Below, one piece after another: positions 27,608 to 35,799 of a stretch of DNA of 45,708 bases. The notes beneath the pieces were generated by a model, which worked only from the letters and a program-made list of their open reading frames with translations, did not search any database and was not told the DNA's origin. Origin of the DNA: Oxalobacteraceae bacterium (GTDB lineage Bacteria > Pseudomonadota > Gammaproteobacteria > Burkholderiales > Burkholderiaceae_D); the NCBI GenBank assembly GCA_003537575.1, contig DPRS01000041.1:1-45708 (forward strand). Reading direction: 5' to 3'. The translations under genes and the position numbers were made by a program. Numbering within the stretch: position 1 is the stretch's first letter; every line of letters starts with the position of its first letter.

Positions 27608-27914
27608 TTACGCCCTTTTTTCGAGCGCGCATTTTAGCATGCGGCATGGCTCGGACAGGCCGGTAATAAAGCCGGGGAAAGTTTTAGCAGGACAGCAAGC
27701 GCTTCCGTATTTTCATGCCTTGCAGGTATTGAATCGTAGGAAAATGATACTTGATGCCGAGCCTGTGCAGGACTGCGGAATTTTGCTCAAGAATGAGGCG
27801 CCGGGGAGGTGCAGCCAGAGCATAAGGAGTGGCGTGAGGACAGGGGAAGCTTCGCTTGCTGCGGCAACTCGGCGGAGGCGGCGCAGCAAGCGAAGTGTAA
27901 AACACATCAGTTCA
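27608..27914. other. 307-base gap between mutS and the FecA-like receptor gene
   Basis: No gene seen. It must hold the mutS promoter (leftward) and the end of the receptor transcript. The main structure is the 13-bp inverted repeat at 27850-27895. Short frames on both strands have no start signal and no family likeness. Confidence 0.5.
27850..27895. repeat. Perfect 13-bp inverted repeat with 20-base loop
   Basis: CTTCGCTTGCTGC (27850-27862) and its exact complement (27883-27895). It lies 19 bases past the receptor stop in the leftward direction. No T-run follows on either strand, so it may stabilise the mRNA 3' end or act as a Rho-assisted terminator. Confidence 0.55.
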
Positions 27915-30017
27915 TCAGAACTTGTAGCTCATGCCGACTTCGACATTGCGCTCTGCACCGGGGAAAATACCGTCCGGATTGCGGCTGACGATGTATTGCC
28001 GGTCAAACAGGTTGCGCACGGTGCCAAATACACTGATCTGTTTGCTGACGTCGTAACGCGCACTCAGATTGAAGACCGTGTAGGCGGGAATTTCGCCGCG
28101 GCGGCCATCCGCACTTTCGATCATGGTGTTTTCCGGGTCGACGATCTGGCTGGAAACGTGGTTGGCGCTCAGGCTGGTCATCAGACCGCCGGCTTTGTAG
28201 TTGATCGCCAGATTCCCGGTCAGCTCCGGAGCATACGGCAGCCTGTTGCCATTGCGGTTGATGCCGGCGACGATCTTGGTGCTGTTGTAGCGTGCCGTCG
28301 GAATGTAGGTGGCGTTCGCATCCATGCTCCAGCCACCGCCGATTTCAAATCCCAATGCGCCTTCCAGACCTCGGTGCAGGGTTTTGCCGGCATTGGTCAC
28401 TGTCGCACCGACGCCGCCCGATTCCGATTGTGGCACGATCTGATTTGCAAAGTCCATCATGAATGCGGTCGCTTCATAGTTGAAGCGCTGCGCCTTGCCA
28501 CGTACGCCAAATTCGAAATTGGTCGAACGTTCGGCATCCAGTTGCTGGTCAGCCCCGCCTGCGCTGATCGCCGTGGCCACCATGGCGGGCGAGAAGCCCT
28601 TGTAAGCGCCGGCAAACAGTTGCGCCTGCGGAATTACCTGCCAGGTTACGCCCAGGCCAGGCATGACTTCCGTGTTGTTGGATTTTCCGAACTGCCCGGT
28701 CAGCTCGTTCGTGCGGCTCTGCTCGTAAGTTTCGATGCGCAAGCCCAGCGTGGCGGCCACATTGTCCGTGAACAGGAAACGGTTCTGGCCATAGAAGGCA
28801 ATTCCCTCGGCTTTTTGCGTGTCGTCACCGGTCAGAGTGCCGGAGCGGGCATCTGGATTGGTCCGTGAGCTCACGGTCTTGTTGCTTAGCGAGTCGCTGT
28901 GCAGACGGATACCGACTTCCGCTTCGTTGCGGATGCCGAAGCCGTCATAATTGGCCAGCAGGCGGGTATCGATACCGGCCATCTCGAAGGCGCGGTTGCG
29001 GCCGGTCATGCAGTTGACCGTATTGTTGCAAGGCTGAAAGGTGGTGCCGTTTGCGCTGCGGGCGGCAATATCACGGCGCCAGAAATCGCGGTCCAGCTGA
29101 CTCCAGTACACCAGGGTTTTCAGCTTCGTGTCTTCATTGATATCCAGTTCATGATTGATATCGAACGAATTGCGCGAAGTTTCGAAGTAATCGTTGGGCG
29201 CCGGATTTTTGGTCGGATTGGTGCGGTATTCATTGGGGCGCAAGCCGACATAGGACGTGTTGACGGTATTGTCGTAGTGGGTGAACTTGGCGCTAACCCA
29301 TTGCTTGTTGCCAAGTGCCATGCCGCCTTTGATAACGATATCGTTCAGCTCAAATCCGTTGTGCCGAAAGCCATCGCCTTGCGAAGTCACCAGGCTGATG
29401 CCACCGATCGCTTCGCCGGAAGGTGCTGCGCCGCCGGCATCCAGGCCCAGCAGCCGGTAACCATGCGAGCCGGCCTTGGCCGTGACTTTCACGCCTTCTT
29501 CCGGGTTTTTAGTCTTGTAGTTGATGACGCCGCCAATCGTCGTGGGGCCGTAGCGCAGGCCGGCGGCGCCTTTCAGCACTTCGATGCTTTCCATGCGCTC
29601 GATGCGCGGGCTGTAATACGATTCATTAGCGAGAAACAGTCCTGGCGCCACCGGCACGCCATCTTCGAGCACCAGCAGCTTCTGGCTGCGGTTGGGATCG
29701 AGGCCGCGCATGCCGATGTTAGGGATGAAACCGTAGCCTTCTTCTTCCCGCACGACCACACCCGGCACGGCCTTGAGTGCGTCCTGGGTGGATAACGGTT
29801 GCTTGAGTTGCAGTTCTTCCTTTTCCAGGATCGCGACAGAACCGGGTTGCTTGGTAACTGCCTGTTCCCCCTTGCCAACCACGTCGATGCGAGGCAGCGC
29901 CACTTCCGAAGCTAGTGCCTGCAAGGGCAAGTTCATTGCCAAAGCGATGGCCAGCGCCAGTCTTGTTTTAGGGAAATGGTAGATGTATTGCGAAGCTGGT
30001 TGTTGCTGGCAGTTCAT
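27915..30017 (-). CDS. TonB-dependent receptor, FecA-like
   Basis: A 700-residue outer-membrane TonB-dependent transporter. The N-terminal region (about 1-36) is an extended signal peptide ending LQALAS; a TonB box-like stretch (LPRIDVVG) follows, with no FecA-type signalling domain. The plug domain shows LSTQDALKAVPGVVVREEEGYGF, NIGMRGLDPNRSQKLLVLEDGVPV, the MESIEVLKGAAGLRYGPTTIGGVINYKT motif, and the 22-strand barrel ends YIVSRNPDGIFPGAERNVEVGMSYKF with the terminal Phe. It resembles ferric-citrate and related siderophore receptors. A Fur-type box overlaps its core promoter, so iron control is likely. The ligand cannot be told. Confidence 0.9.
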   Translation of the reverse strand: MNCQQQPASQYIYHFPKTRLALAIALAMNLPLQALASEVALPRIDVVGKGEQAVTKQPGSVAILEKEELQLKQPLSTQDALKAVPGVVVREEEGYGFIPNIGMRGLDPNRSQKLLVLEDGVPVAPGLFLANESYYSPRIERMESIEVLKGAAGLRYGPTTIGGVINYKTKNPEEGVKVTAKAGSHGYRLLGLDAGGAAPSGEAIGGISLVTSQGDGFRHNGFELNDIVIKGGMALGNKQWVSAKFTHYDNTVNTSYVGLRPNEYRTNPTKNPAPNDYFETSRNSFDINHELDINEDTKLKTLVYWSQLDRDFWRRDIAARSANGTTFQPCNNTVNCMTGRNRAFEMAGIDTRLLANYDGFGIRNEAEVGIRLHSDSLSNKTVSSRTNPDARSGTLTGDDTQKAEGIAFYGQNRFLFTDNVAATLGLRIETYEQSRTNELTGQFGKSNNTEVMPGLGVTWQVIPQAQLFAGAYKGFSPAMVATAISAGGADQQLDAERSTNFEFGVRGKAQRFNYEATAFMMDFANQIVPQSESGGVGATVTNAGKTLHRGLEGALGFEIGGGWSMDANATYIPTARYNSTKIVAGINRNGNRLPYAPELTGNLAINYKAGGLMTSLSANHVSSQIVDPENTMIESADGRRGEIPAYTVFNLSARYDVSKQISVFGTVRNLFDRQYIVSRNPDGIFPGAERNVEVGMSYKF

Positions 30018-30121
30018 TCGATGCTCCTGGCGTCAAAGGGATGGCTGGCTTGGCGCAAGGCATGCGTCTGGCTGGCTAACTATGTTTATGTAATGAAATG
30101 GTCATTAAGAATTTATTAAAA

Positions 30122-30150
30122 ATGATAATGATTCGCATTAATATAGTCAA
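30122..30150 (-). promoter_or_regulatory. Fur-box promoter of the FecA-like receptor gene
   Basis: On the minus strand: -35 TTGACT (30145-30150), a 17-base spacer and -10 TATCAT (30122-30127). The spacer and -10 contain ATTAATGCGAATCATTATC (30124-30142), a 15/19 match to the Fur consensus GATAATGATAATCATTATC. Iron-loaded Fur would block the promoter directly. Leader length is about 100 bases. Confidence 0.8.
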
Positions 30151-30202
30151 TGCAATTAGGAAATATTTTTGACTTCGAGCCGCTATCGGCTCTGTTGCCG
30201 GT

Positions 30203-30343
30203 TTACTGTTTTGCTTCCGGGACGTAGACGATTGCGCCTTCCTTCAGCGGTACGCCGTGCCGATCCAGTATGTGATGCTGGCGGTGATCAGGGCATGATG
30301 ATCACCAGGTGGCGACGGCCAGGTACCAGAAACTTGCGCCAGG
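30203..30343 (-). pseudogene. Possible remnant coding frame after chaN
   Basis: Immediately past the chaN stop and in the same frame, the minus strand reads PGASFWYLAVATW, one stop codon, then a 32-codon stretch ending LDRHGVPLKEGAIVYVPEAKQ and a stop. There is no start codon. The first part looks like a membrane segment. It may be the tail of a lost small membrane protein, as other iron-uptake operons carry such genes, but the assignment is weak. Confidence 0.3.
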
Positions 30344-31231
30344 TTATCGTCGGTCAGTGATTTCAGCGGCGCCGAGTGCGCCGCCGATCGGCTTGCTGCA
30401 GGGATCGCTGCGCTCGGTGCGCGCGGTGAACCACAGCAGGTCGATATCGACGGCGCCATAGTCTTGCGGCGCCGCCTTGCCCTCGCTGGTTTCGACGTAG
30501 GCAATGGTAAGGGTCTTGCCGTTGTCCTGCAGATAGCGCGGCACGGCATGGTCGCGCCGCACATGGCCGGCGCCGGTGATCAGCACAACCGGCGTGTCCG
30601 CGCTGTCAAGCGTGGCCGCCATGCGGGCATCGCGGGCGCGCTGGGCGGTGACGATGGCGGACAGGCGCTCCTGCGGCGGCCGATGGCCGCAGTGCCCCTG
30701 GACGATGTCTTCCTCCATGGCGGCGATCTGGGTGGGGGCTGCCGGCGGCAATGCCGGCACAATCTTGCCCATGGCGATCTCGCGGGCGTCGGCGCGCGAC
30801 AGGTTGGCGGCGGCCAGCGGCCAGCCGCGTTCGGCGGCAAAGGTGATCAAATCCTTGTACATGGGCCAGCCCCAAGCTTTGCGGTTGAGCTTGCCGGCAT
30901 CGGCCAGCTGTTCGGCATCCGTGACGCCGGCGGCTTGGGCTGCGGCCAGCGCCGGCTGGTGCTGGTGATCGAACTGTTCCATCGCCAGGGTCGGCTTGCG
31001 GCCGCGCTGGTCGAGCGCCTGCAGGGTTTCCAGCTGCAGGCGGTGGTGGATTGCGCTGTCGTGTTTTTCACCCAGGAGGACGTAGCGGCTGGCGGCGGCC
31101 TCGTCATAAACAGCGGTTTTGCTGACGAAGCTGCGCGAACGGGTGTCCCAGATGCGTCCATTCAGCGGGTGGGGCGCCTGTGCGGCGGCGCTGGTGGCGA
31201 GGAACAGGGTGATCAGGGCGAGTGCTTTCAT
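30344..31231 (-). CDS. ChaN-family haem-binding protein
   Basis: A 295-residue exported protein with an N-terminal signal peptide (MKALALITLFLATSAAAQA). It belongs to the ChaN/Cofac_haem_bdg family, whose Campylobacter member binds two cofacial haems and is iron-regulated. Family motifs are YVLLGEKHDSAIHHRLQ, the LAMEQFDHQHQ stretch, GWPMYKDL, and GAGHVRRDHAVPRYL near the C-terminus. Unlike ChaN lipoproteins it lacks a lipobox Cys. DLLWFTARTERSDPC marks the usual C-terminal end. The last 18 residues (KPIGGALGAAEITDRR) are atypical and may read into decayed sequence. It lies between a TonB receptor and rhlE, so haem or iron uptake is a reasonable guess. Confidence 0.8.
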   Translation of the reverse strand: MKALALITLFLATSAAAQAPHPLNGRIWDTRSRSFVSKTAVYDEAAASRYVLLGEKHDSAIHHRLQLETLQALDQRGRKPTLAMEQFDHQHQPALAAAQAAGVTDAEQLADAGKLNRKAWGWPMYKDLITFAAERGWPLAAANLSRADAREIAMGKIVPALPPAAPTQIAAMEEDIVQGHCGHRPPQERLSAIVTAQRARDARMAATLDSADTPVVLITGAGHVRRDHAVPRYLQDNGKTLTIAYVETSEGKAAPQDYGAVDIDLLWFTARTERSDPCSKPIGGALGAAEITDRR

Positions 31232-31340
31232 GATGCGTGGTCTTTCTTCATTGGCGCAAGGCGCCGATCAGCGGTATCAGAATGAACAGGATGACGGCGA
31301 GCGGGCAAGAAATCAATCCCGGTAAAAATGACGGACATAA

Positions 31341-31376
31341 AAAAAGCTCCTGACAATGATTGTGCAGGAGCTTTTT
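31341..31376. terminator. Bidirectional-looking terminator of rhlE
   Basis: Perfect 12-bp stem (31341-31352 and 31365-31376, AAAAAGCTCCTG and complement) with a 12-base loop. The A and T runs make it work on either strand; here it ends the leftward rhlE transcript, 17 bases past the stop. Confidence 0.92.
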
Positions 31377-31392
31377 GCTTGCCGGATGCCGC

Positions 31393-32796
31393 TTAGCGGC
31401 CGCGTCCACCGCTGCGGTGCGGCGGCGCGGGGCGCGCGCCACTCTGGTCCTGGCGCGGCGCGCCGCCAGGCTTTCGCTGGCCTTGCGACTGGCCCGGTTG
31501 TCCGGGCTGGGAAGAGGATGTGCGCGGCTTGCCGGCGGCCTGGCGACCACCACCACCGCCACCAGCACCTGCACGTCCACCGCCCGCACGGCCGCCGTTG
31601 CGTCCGCCACGCTGGTGATCTTCGCTGCGCAGCTGGATCGGTTGCGGCCTGGCATTCGGGTCGGGCTCGAAGCCGGCGACCACTTCGCGCGGCAGCGTTT
31701 GCTTGATCAGCTTCTCGATGCCTTTCAGCATGTCGTGCTCGTCCACGCACACCAGCGAGACGGCTTCACCGGATGCGCCGGCGCGGCCGGTGCGGCCGAT
31801 GCGGTGCACGTAATCTTCCGGCACGTTCGGCAAGTCGTAGTTGACCACTTGCGGCAACTGGTCGATGTCGATGCCGCGCGCGGCGATATCGGTGGCCACC
31901 AGCACTTGCAGCTTGGCGCTCTTGAATTCGGCAAGGGCACGGGTGCGCGCCGCCTGGCTCTTGTTGCCGTGGATTGCCATGGCGCTGATGTCTTCCTTGC
32001 CCAGCTGTTCCACCAGCTTGTTGGCGCCATGCTTGGTACGGGTAAACACCAGCACCTGGAACCAGTTCTTTTCCTTGATCAGGTGGGCCAGCAACGCATG
32101 CTTCTTGTTGCGGTCGACCGGGTGGATCTTTTGCGCGACGATGTCGGCGGTGGCATTGCGGCGCGCCACTTCGATCATCGCCGGGTTGTCCAGCAGGCGG
32201 TCGGTCAGGGCCTTGATCTCGTCGGAGAAGGTAGCGGAAAACAGCAGGTTCTGGCGCTTCTTCGGCAGCAGCGCGAGTACGCGCTTGATGTCATGGATGA
32301 AGCCCATGTCGAGCATGCGGTCGGCTTCGTCCAGCACCAGGATCTCCACCTGGTCGAGCTTCATGGTGCCTTGCTGCAAATGGTCGAGCAGGCGCCCCGG
32401 CGTGGCCACAAGGATATCGACGCCTTGCTTCAGCATGGTCACTTGCGGGTTGATGTTGACGCCGCCAAAAATAACCGCTGAATTCAGCTTCACATATTTG
32501 CCGTAGGTTTTGACGCTGTCGCCGATCTGCGCGGCGAGTTCCCGTGTTGGCGTCAGCACCAGCGCGCGGATCGGGCGCTTCGCACCCTCTGCGCGAGTCG
32601 CGGCAGACAGTCGGTGCAGAATCGGCAGCGTGAAACCGGCGGTCTTGCCGGTGCCGGTCTGCGCACCCGCCAGCAGGTCGCCGCCCGCGAGCACCGCGGG
32701 AATGGCTTGCTGCTGGATCGGGGTGGGAGTGGAGTAGCCGCATTCGGTGACGGCACGAACGATCGCTTCGGACAAGCCGAGCTGGGAAAATGACAT
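31393..32796 (-). CDS. rhlE: DEAD-box RNA helicase RhlE
   Basis: ATP-dependent RNA helicase involved in ribosome assembly and RNA turnover. The 467 residues show the Q motif (GYSTPTPIQQQAIP), motif I AQTGTGKT, Ia PTRELAAQI, II DEADRMLDMGF, III SAT, V ARGIDIDQLPQVVNYDLP and VI HRIGRTGRAG. The last 90 residues are a Gly/Arg/Gln/Pro-rich disordered tail (GGRNGGRAGGGRAGAGGGG and repeats), typical of beta-proteobacterial RhlE copies that function in cold adaptation. Upstream 177 bases hold its promoter; the terminator is downstream. Confidence 0.93.
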   Translation of the reverse strand: MSFSQLGLSEAIVRAVTECGYSTPTPIQQQAIPAVLAGGDLLAGAQTGTGKTAGFTLPILHRLSAATRAEGAKRPIRALVLTPTRELAAQIGDSVKTYGKYVKLNSAVIFGGVNINPQVTMLKQGVDILVATPGRLLDHLQQGTMKLDQVEILVLDEADRMLDMGFIHDIKRVLALLPKKRQNLLFSATFSDEIKALTDRLLDNPAMIEVARRNATADIVAQKIHPVDRNKKHALLAHLIKEKNWFQVLVFTRTKHGANKLVEQLGKEDISAMAIHGNKSQAARTRALAEFKSAKLQVLVATDIAARGIDIDQLPQVVNYDLPNVPEDYVHRIGRTGRAGASGEAVSLVCVDEHDMLKGIEKLIKQTLPREVVAGFEPDPNARPQPIQLRSEDHQRGGRNGGRAGGGRAGAGGGGGGRQAAGKPRTSSSQPGQPGQSQGQRKPGGAPRQDQSGARPAPPHRSGGRGR

Positions 32797-32973
32797 ATGG
32801 ATTCTTGAGTGTTATCGGCCTGTCGCCTGATTTCAAGGCGCCAGTCGCAGGCAAACGGGTTGGACTACGGGGAGTCTTAAGGATAGCGGCAGGGTGACTG
32901 GATGACAGCCGCAGACCAGAGTATAGCAGCCATCGGCGATGACTGCTGAAGCCCGGTCAGCGTTTGTGCAGTG

Positions 32974-34296
32974 CTAGCGCATCTCGAATGCTTCCTGGTG
33001 GAAGCGCAAACGGCCGCGCCATCCGCGCTGCAGCCCATCCCTGAGCTTTCTGGCAAGCCCCTGCGGGCCGCAGAACCATATCTCGGCGCGTCTTGTCTTT
33101 TCTTGCCCCGCCGCCAGGATTTCCGGCGTCAGTTCTTCGCCCTGGCGCTTGCCATGCACGTGTAGCCGGACACCGGGCAAGTGGGCGCACAGCGATTCCA
33201 GGCGCGCCACGAAGGGATCATGCTCGCGGTCGCGCGTGCAGTAATGCAGATCCGCCGAAGGCGCATGCGCAGGATCTTTCTGCAAAGAATCGAGCCAGGC
33301 CAGGAAAGGGGTGATGCCGATGCCGCCGGCGATCCAGATTTGCCGGGCGCGCGGATTGCAGCGCGACAGTTCAAAGCGGCCATAGGGACCTTCCACCTTC
33401 ACTCGTTGCCCCGGTACGATCCGTTGCCCAAGCTTGCGCGTGTAGTCGCCGAGCGCCTTGATCTGGAAGCTGACGGTCCGCTCGCCCTGATCGGCGCTGG
33501 CAATCGTGAAGGGGTGGGCGCCCTCCAAGCGGCTGAAGCTGACGAAGGCGAACTGGCCGGGACGGTGGCCGCGCCAGCCCTGGTCGAGCTGGCACACGAG
33601 CTCGGTCACATCGGCGGCGCTTTGCCTGACAGCGACGACGGTGCCTTGCACCGTACGCCCGCGGCCGATCAGTCCGGCGAGCGACAGCACGCTGGCGATG
33701 GCGCCGCCGGCCAGCAGCATGGCAAGCAGCATGCCGAGCGGCTGCATCCAGTACTGCGGCGGCGCAAGCAGGGCGGCATGGAAGGCCAGCACCAGGTACA
33801 ACACCGGCATGGCGCGATGCAGGTGGCGCCACACCAGGTAGGGGAAGCGCTTCCATAGCGTCAGCGCCAGCATGGCCAGCACAACATAGATGGCGAACTC
33901 GCCCATTTCCTCGGCGAGTTCGCGCATCGTCCCGAGCCAGCCGGCATATTCCTCGGGGCGCACGCGGCCGGCGCGACCGACCACGGCCTTGAGCACATCA
34001 TCCGACATTTCGACCAGCCAGTGCGTGGCGGCGAAGACGACCGCCAGGATCCCGCTCCATTTGTGCAGGCGGTAGATGCGATCCATCCCGCCGAGCGGCC
34101 GTTCCAGCCAGGCCGGGCGGGTTGCCAGCATCATCGCCAGCGACATCAGCGCGATCGAGTACAGCCCGCTCAGGTAGAGCGCTTCCTGGCGGATTGCCCA
34201 CCACCGGGCGCCGCCGGTCGCAGCGGACAAGGGATCGGGGGCCAGGCCCCAGGCCAGGGTGACCAGCCCCAGCAGGCCGAAAAGTACGGTTTTCAT
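32974..34296 (-). CDS. Ferric reductase-like transmembrane flavocytochrome
   Basis: A 440-residue inner-membrane oxidoreductase of the ferric reductase/NADPH oxidase fold. Six hydrophobic segments occupy about residues 1-215. Two histidine pairs have the haem-binding spacing of this family: H-x13-H (LHKWSGILAVVFAATHW) and H-x12-H (LHRAMPVLYLVLAFHAA). The C-terminal half is a ferredoxin-reductase domain: FAD binding HPFTIAS and KALGDYTRKLGQ, the nucleotide-binding GGIGITPFLAW, and CGPQGLARKL. It should pass electrons from NAD(P)H across the membrane to an acceptor, possibly ferric chelates or oxygen. It is cotranscribed with the PepSY gene 39 bases upstream. Confidence 0.88.
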   Translation of the reverse strand: MKTVLFGLLGLVTLAWGLAPDPLSAATGGARWWAIRQEALYLSGLYSIALMSLAMMLATRPAWLERPLGGMDRIYRLHKWSGILAVVFAATHWLVEMSDDVLKAVVGRAGRVRPEEYAGWLGTMRELAEEMGEFAIYVVLAMLALTLWKRFPYLVWRHLHRAMPVLYLVLAFHAALLAPPQYWMQPLGMLLAMLLAGGAIASVLSLAGLIGRGRTVQGTVVAVRQSAADVTELVCQLDQGWRGHRPGQFAFVSFSRLEGAHPFTIASADQGERTVSFQIKALGDYTRKLGQRIVPGQRVKVEGPYGRFELSRCNPRARQIWIAGGIGITPFLAWLDSLQKDPAHAPSADLHYCTRDREHDPFVARLESLCAHLPGVRLHVHGKRQGEELTPEILAAGQEKTRRAEIWFCGPQGLARKLRDGLQRGWRGRLRFHQEAFEMR

Positions 34297-34335
34297 GTTG
34301 TGCTCACTCAGTGTTCAGTCGTAGCCGTTGCCGGA

Positions 34336-34656
34336 TCAGTCGTGGTCGCGGCTTTTGCGGCGGGTTTCGAGGACCTTGCCGGTTTGCGGATCGACATCCA
34401 GCTTCACGCGGGCGCCGTTTTTGTCGATGGCCTTGACTTCGTAGGCGCCGTGCTCGCGCTCGATTTCCGTGATGCCGGTATAGCCGGCTGCCGTCAGTCT
34501 GTCGCTGATCTGGGCGATCGACAATTCCTGCGGTGTATCGACATTGCGGGCGGCAGTGGCATTGGCCGGTGCCGCAGGCGCGGCGACGGCGCTGCCGGCA
34601 AGAATGGTCGCACCGAAGGCGAGTGCGGATAGAATATGGCGGGTAGATGTACGCAT
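34336..34656 (-). CDS. Exported PepSY-domain protein (upstream of flavocytochrome gene)
   Basis: A 106-residue exported protein: signal peptide (about 1-25, ending AVAA), an Ala-rich stretch, then one PepSY domain (SIAQISDRLTAAGYTGITEIEREHGAYEVKAIDKNGARVKLDVDPQTGKVLETRR). PepSY domains inhibit proteases or bind small ligands in the periplasm. It starts the leftward operon with the flavocytochrome and is divergent from a second PepSY gene that leads a two-component operon; the shared 148-base intergenic region holds a phased direct repeat. Confidence 0.85.
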   Translation of the reverse strand: MRTSTRHILSALAFGATILAGSAVAAPAAPANATAARNVDTPQELSIAQISDRLTAAGYTGITEIEREHGAYEVKAIDKNGARVKLDVDPQTGKVLETRRKSRDHD

Positions 34657-34718
34657 GATGAATTCCTTTCAGGGTTGCGGCCGTCAAGTCGACCGTGATG
34701 CCATTTTGGCGCGGCGTC

Positions 34719-34735
34719 CCTGAACCGTTCCTGAA
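34719..34735. promoter_or_regulatory. Direct repeat CCTGAA-N5-CCTGAA (candidate response-regulator site)
   Basis: Two CCTGAA copies start exactly 11 bases apart (34719 and 34730), the phasing used by OmpR-family response regulators of the PmrA/QseB type. It lies between the two divergent PepSY genes, upstream of the TATAAT at 34770-34775. Confidence 0.5.
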
Positions 34736-34769
34736 GGACGCATTCATCTGGCGTTCAGAATCGGGCCTC

Positions 34770-34775
34770 TATAAT
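34770..34775 (+). promoter_or_regulatory. -10 box of the PepSY-two-component operon
   Basis: TATAAT 30 bases before the ATG at 34805. It predicts a transcript start near 34782, which rules out the in-frame ATG at 34781 as a normally led start. Confidence 0.55.
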
Positions 34776-34804
34776 GAGCGATGACAGTCAGTGGGGCCGT
34801 AGCC

Positions 34805-35131
34805 ATGAAATCACGTCGACATTATTTTTTAGCGCTGGCGCTGGCGCTGACGGCAGCAGCAGCGCCGGTCAGCCGGGCCGGCGACCAGGACCATGACCGG
34901 GCGCGCCAGGCGGTCGAAGCCGGCGAGGTGCTGCCCTTGCGGACGGTGCTGGCGCAGGTGGAGCGCGAATATCCGGGCCAGGTGATGGAAGTCGAGCTGG
35001 AGCGCGAGCACGGCCTGTGGGTTTACGAAATCAAGGTGTTGCGCCCGGGCGGCGAGCTGCTCAAGCTGGAAGTCGATGCCCGCAGCGGCCGGACGCTTGA
35101 AGGGAAACGCGGCAGGCGAGGGGAACATTGA
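34805..35131 (+). CDS. Exported PepSY-domain protein (first gene of the two-component operon)
   Basis: A 108-residue exported protein. A signal peptide (MKSRRHYFLALALALTAAAAPVSRA) leads to one PepSY domain (PLRTVLAQVEREYPGQVMEVELEREHGLWVYEIKVLRPGGELLKLEVDARSGRTLEG). The start at 34805 is favoured over 34781 by the -10 box position. The stop overlaps the response-regulator ATG (TGATG). Small PepSY proteins encoded beside PhoPQ/QseBC-like systems may act as periplasmic modulators of the kinase (inference). Confidence 0.85.
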   Translation: MKSRRHYFLALALALTAAAAPVSRAGDQDHDRARQAVEAGEVLPLRTVLAQVEREYPGQVMEVELEREHGLWVYEIKVLRPGGELLKLEVDARSGRTLEGKRGRRGEH

Positions 35132-35799
35132 TGCGCATTCTGGTGGTGGAGGACGATCCGGCGCTGTCGCGGCAGCTGGCGCAGGCTATCGGCGACGCCG
35201 GCTATGCGGTGGATTCGGCCGGTGATGGCCAGGATGGCTGGTTCAGGGGCGACGACGAGAGCCAGCCCTACGATGCGGTGGTGCTCGACCTCGGTTTGCC
35301 GCTGATGGATGGCCTGACGGTGCTGAAGAAATGGCGCGCGGCCGGGCGCGTCATGCCGGTGCTGATCCTGACCGCGCGCGACAACTGGCATGAGAAGGTT
35401 GCCGGTATCGACGCCGGCGCCGACGACTATCTGACCAAGCCCTTCCACATGGAGGAACTGCTGGCGCGCCTGCGTGCGCTGATCCGTCGCGCCGGCGGCC
35501 ATGCCAGCCCGCAGCTGACGTGCGGCAGCGTGACGCTGGATACCTGCAACGGCCGCGTCACCGTCGATGGCCAGGCGCTGGCACTGACCAGCCATGAGTT
35601 CCGGGTGCTGTCCTACCTGATGCATCACCAGGGCGAGCTGGTCTCGCGCAGCGACCTGATCGAGCATATCTATGCGCAGGATTTCGACCGCGACTCCAAT
35701 ACCGTTGAAGTCTTCATTGCGCGCCTGCGCAAGAAGCTGCCTGCCGGCGCGATCGAGACGGTGCGCGGCCTGGGTTACCGCATGGTGCGTCCGCAATGA
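35131..35799 (+). CDS. OmpR-family response regulator (PhoP/QseB/PmrA-like)
   Basis: A 222-residue transcription regulator: receiver domain with phosphoacceptor Asp53 (VVLDLGLP), Asp8-Asp9, Thr and Lys in LTARDNWHEKV and LTKPF, followed by a winged-helix DNA-binding domain (LTSHEFRVLSYLMHHQGELVSRSDLIEH ending VRGLGYRM). The ATG at 35131 overlaps the PepSY stop; the TTG three bases earlier is not needed. It overlaps the kinase gene by 4 bases. Its likely target is the 11-bp-phased direct repeat between the divergent PepSY genes. Confidence 0.93.
   Translation: MRILVVEDDPALSRQLAQAIGDAGYAVDSAGDGQDGWFRGDDESQPYDAVVLDLGLPLMDGLTVLKKWRAAGRVMPVLILTARDNWHEKVAGIDAGADDYLTKPFHMEELLARLRALIRRAGGHASPQLTCGSVTLDTCNGRVTVDGQALALTSHEFRVLSYLMHHQGELVSRSDLIEHIYAQDFDRDSNTVEVFIARLRKKLPAGAIETVRGLGYRMVRPQ

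Larger units (their letters stand above)
30018..30343. other. 326-base gap: Fur promoter and a decayed frame
   Basis: The left part is the promoter of the FecA-like gene (30122-30150). The right part (30203-30343) continues in the chaN frame after its stop as readable but stop-interrupted sequence and is listed separately. Confidence 0.55.

Noticed and set aside
31248..31338. A short hydrophobic minus-strand frame (LPGLISCPLAVILFILIPLIGALRQ) before chaN
   Set aside because: No start codon or ribosome binding site in frame; the frame begins inside the rhlE terminator. Could be a remnant, but the evidence is too thin.
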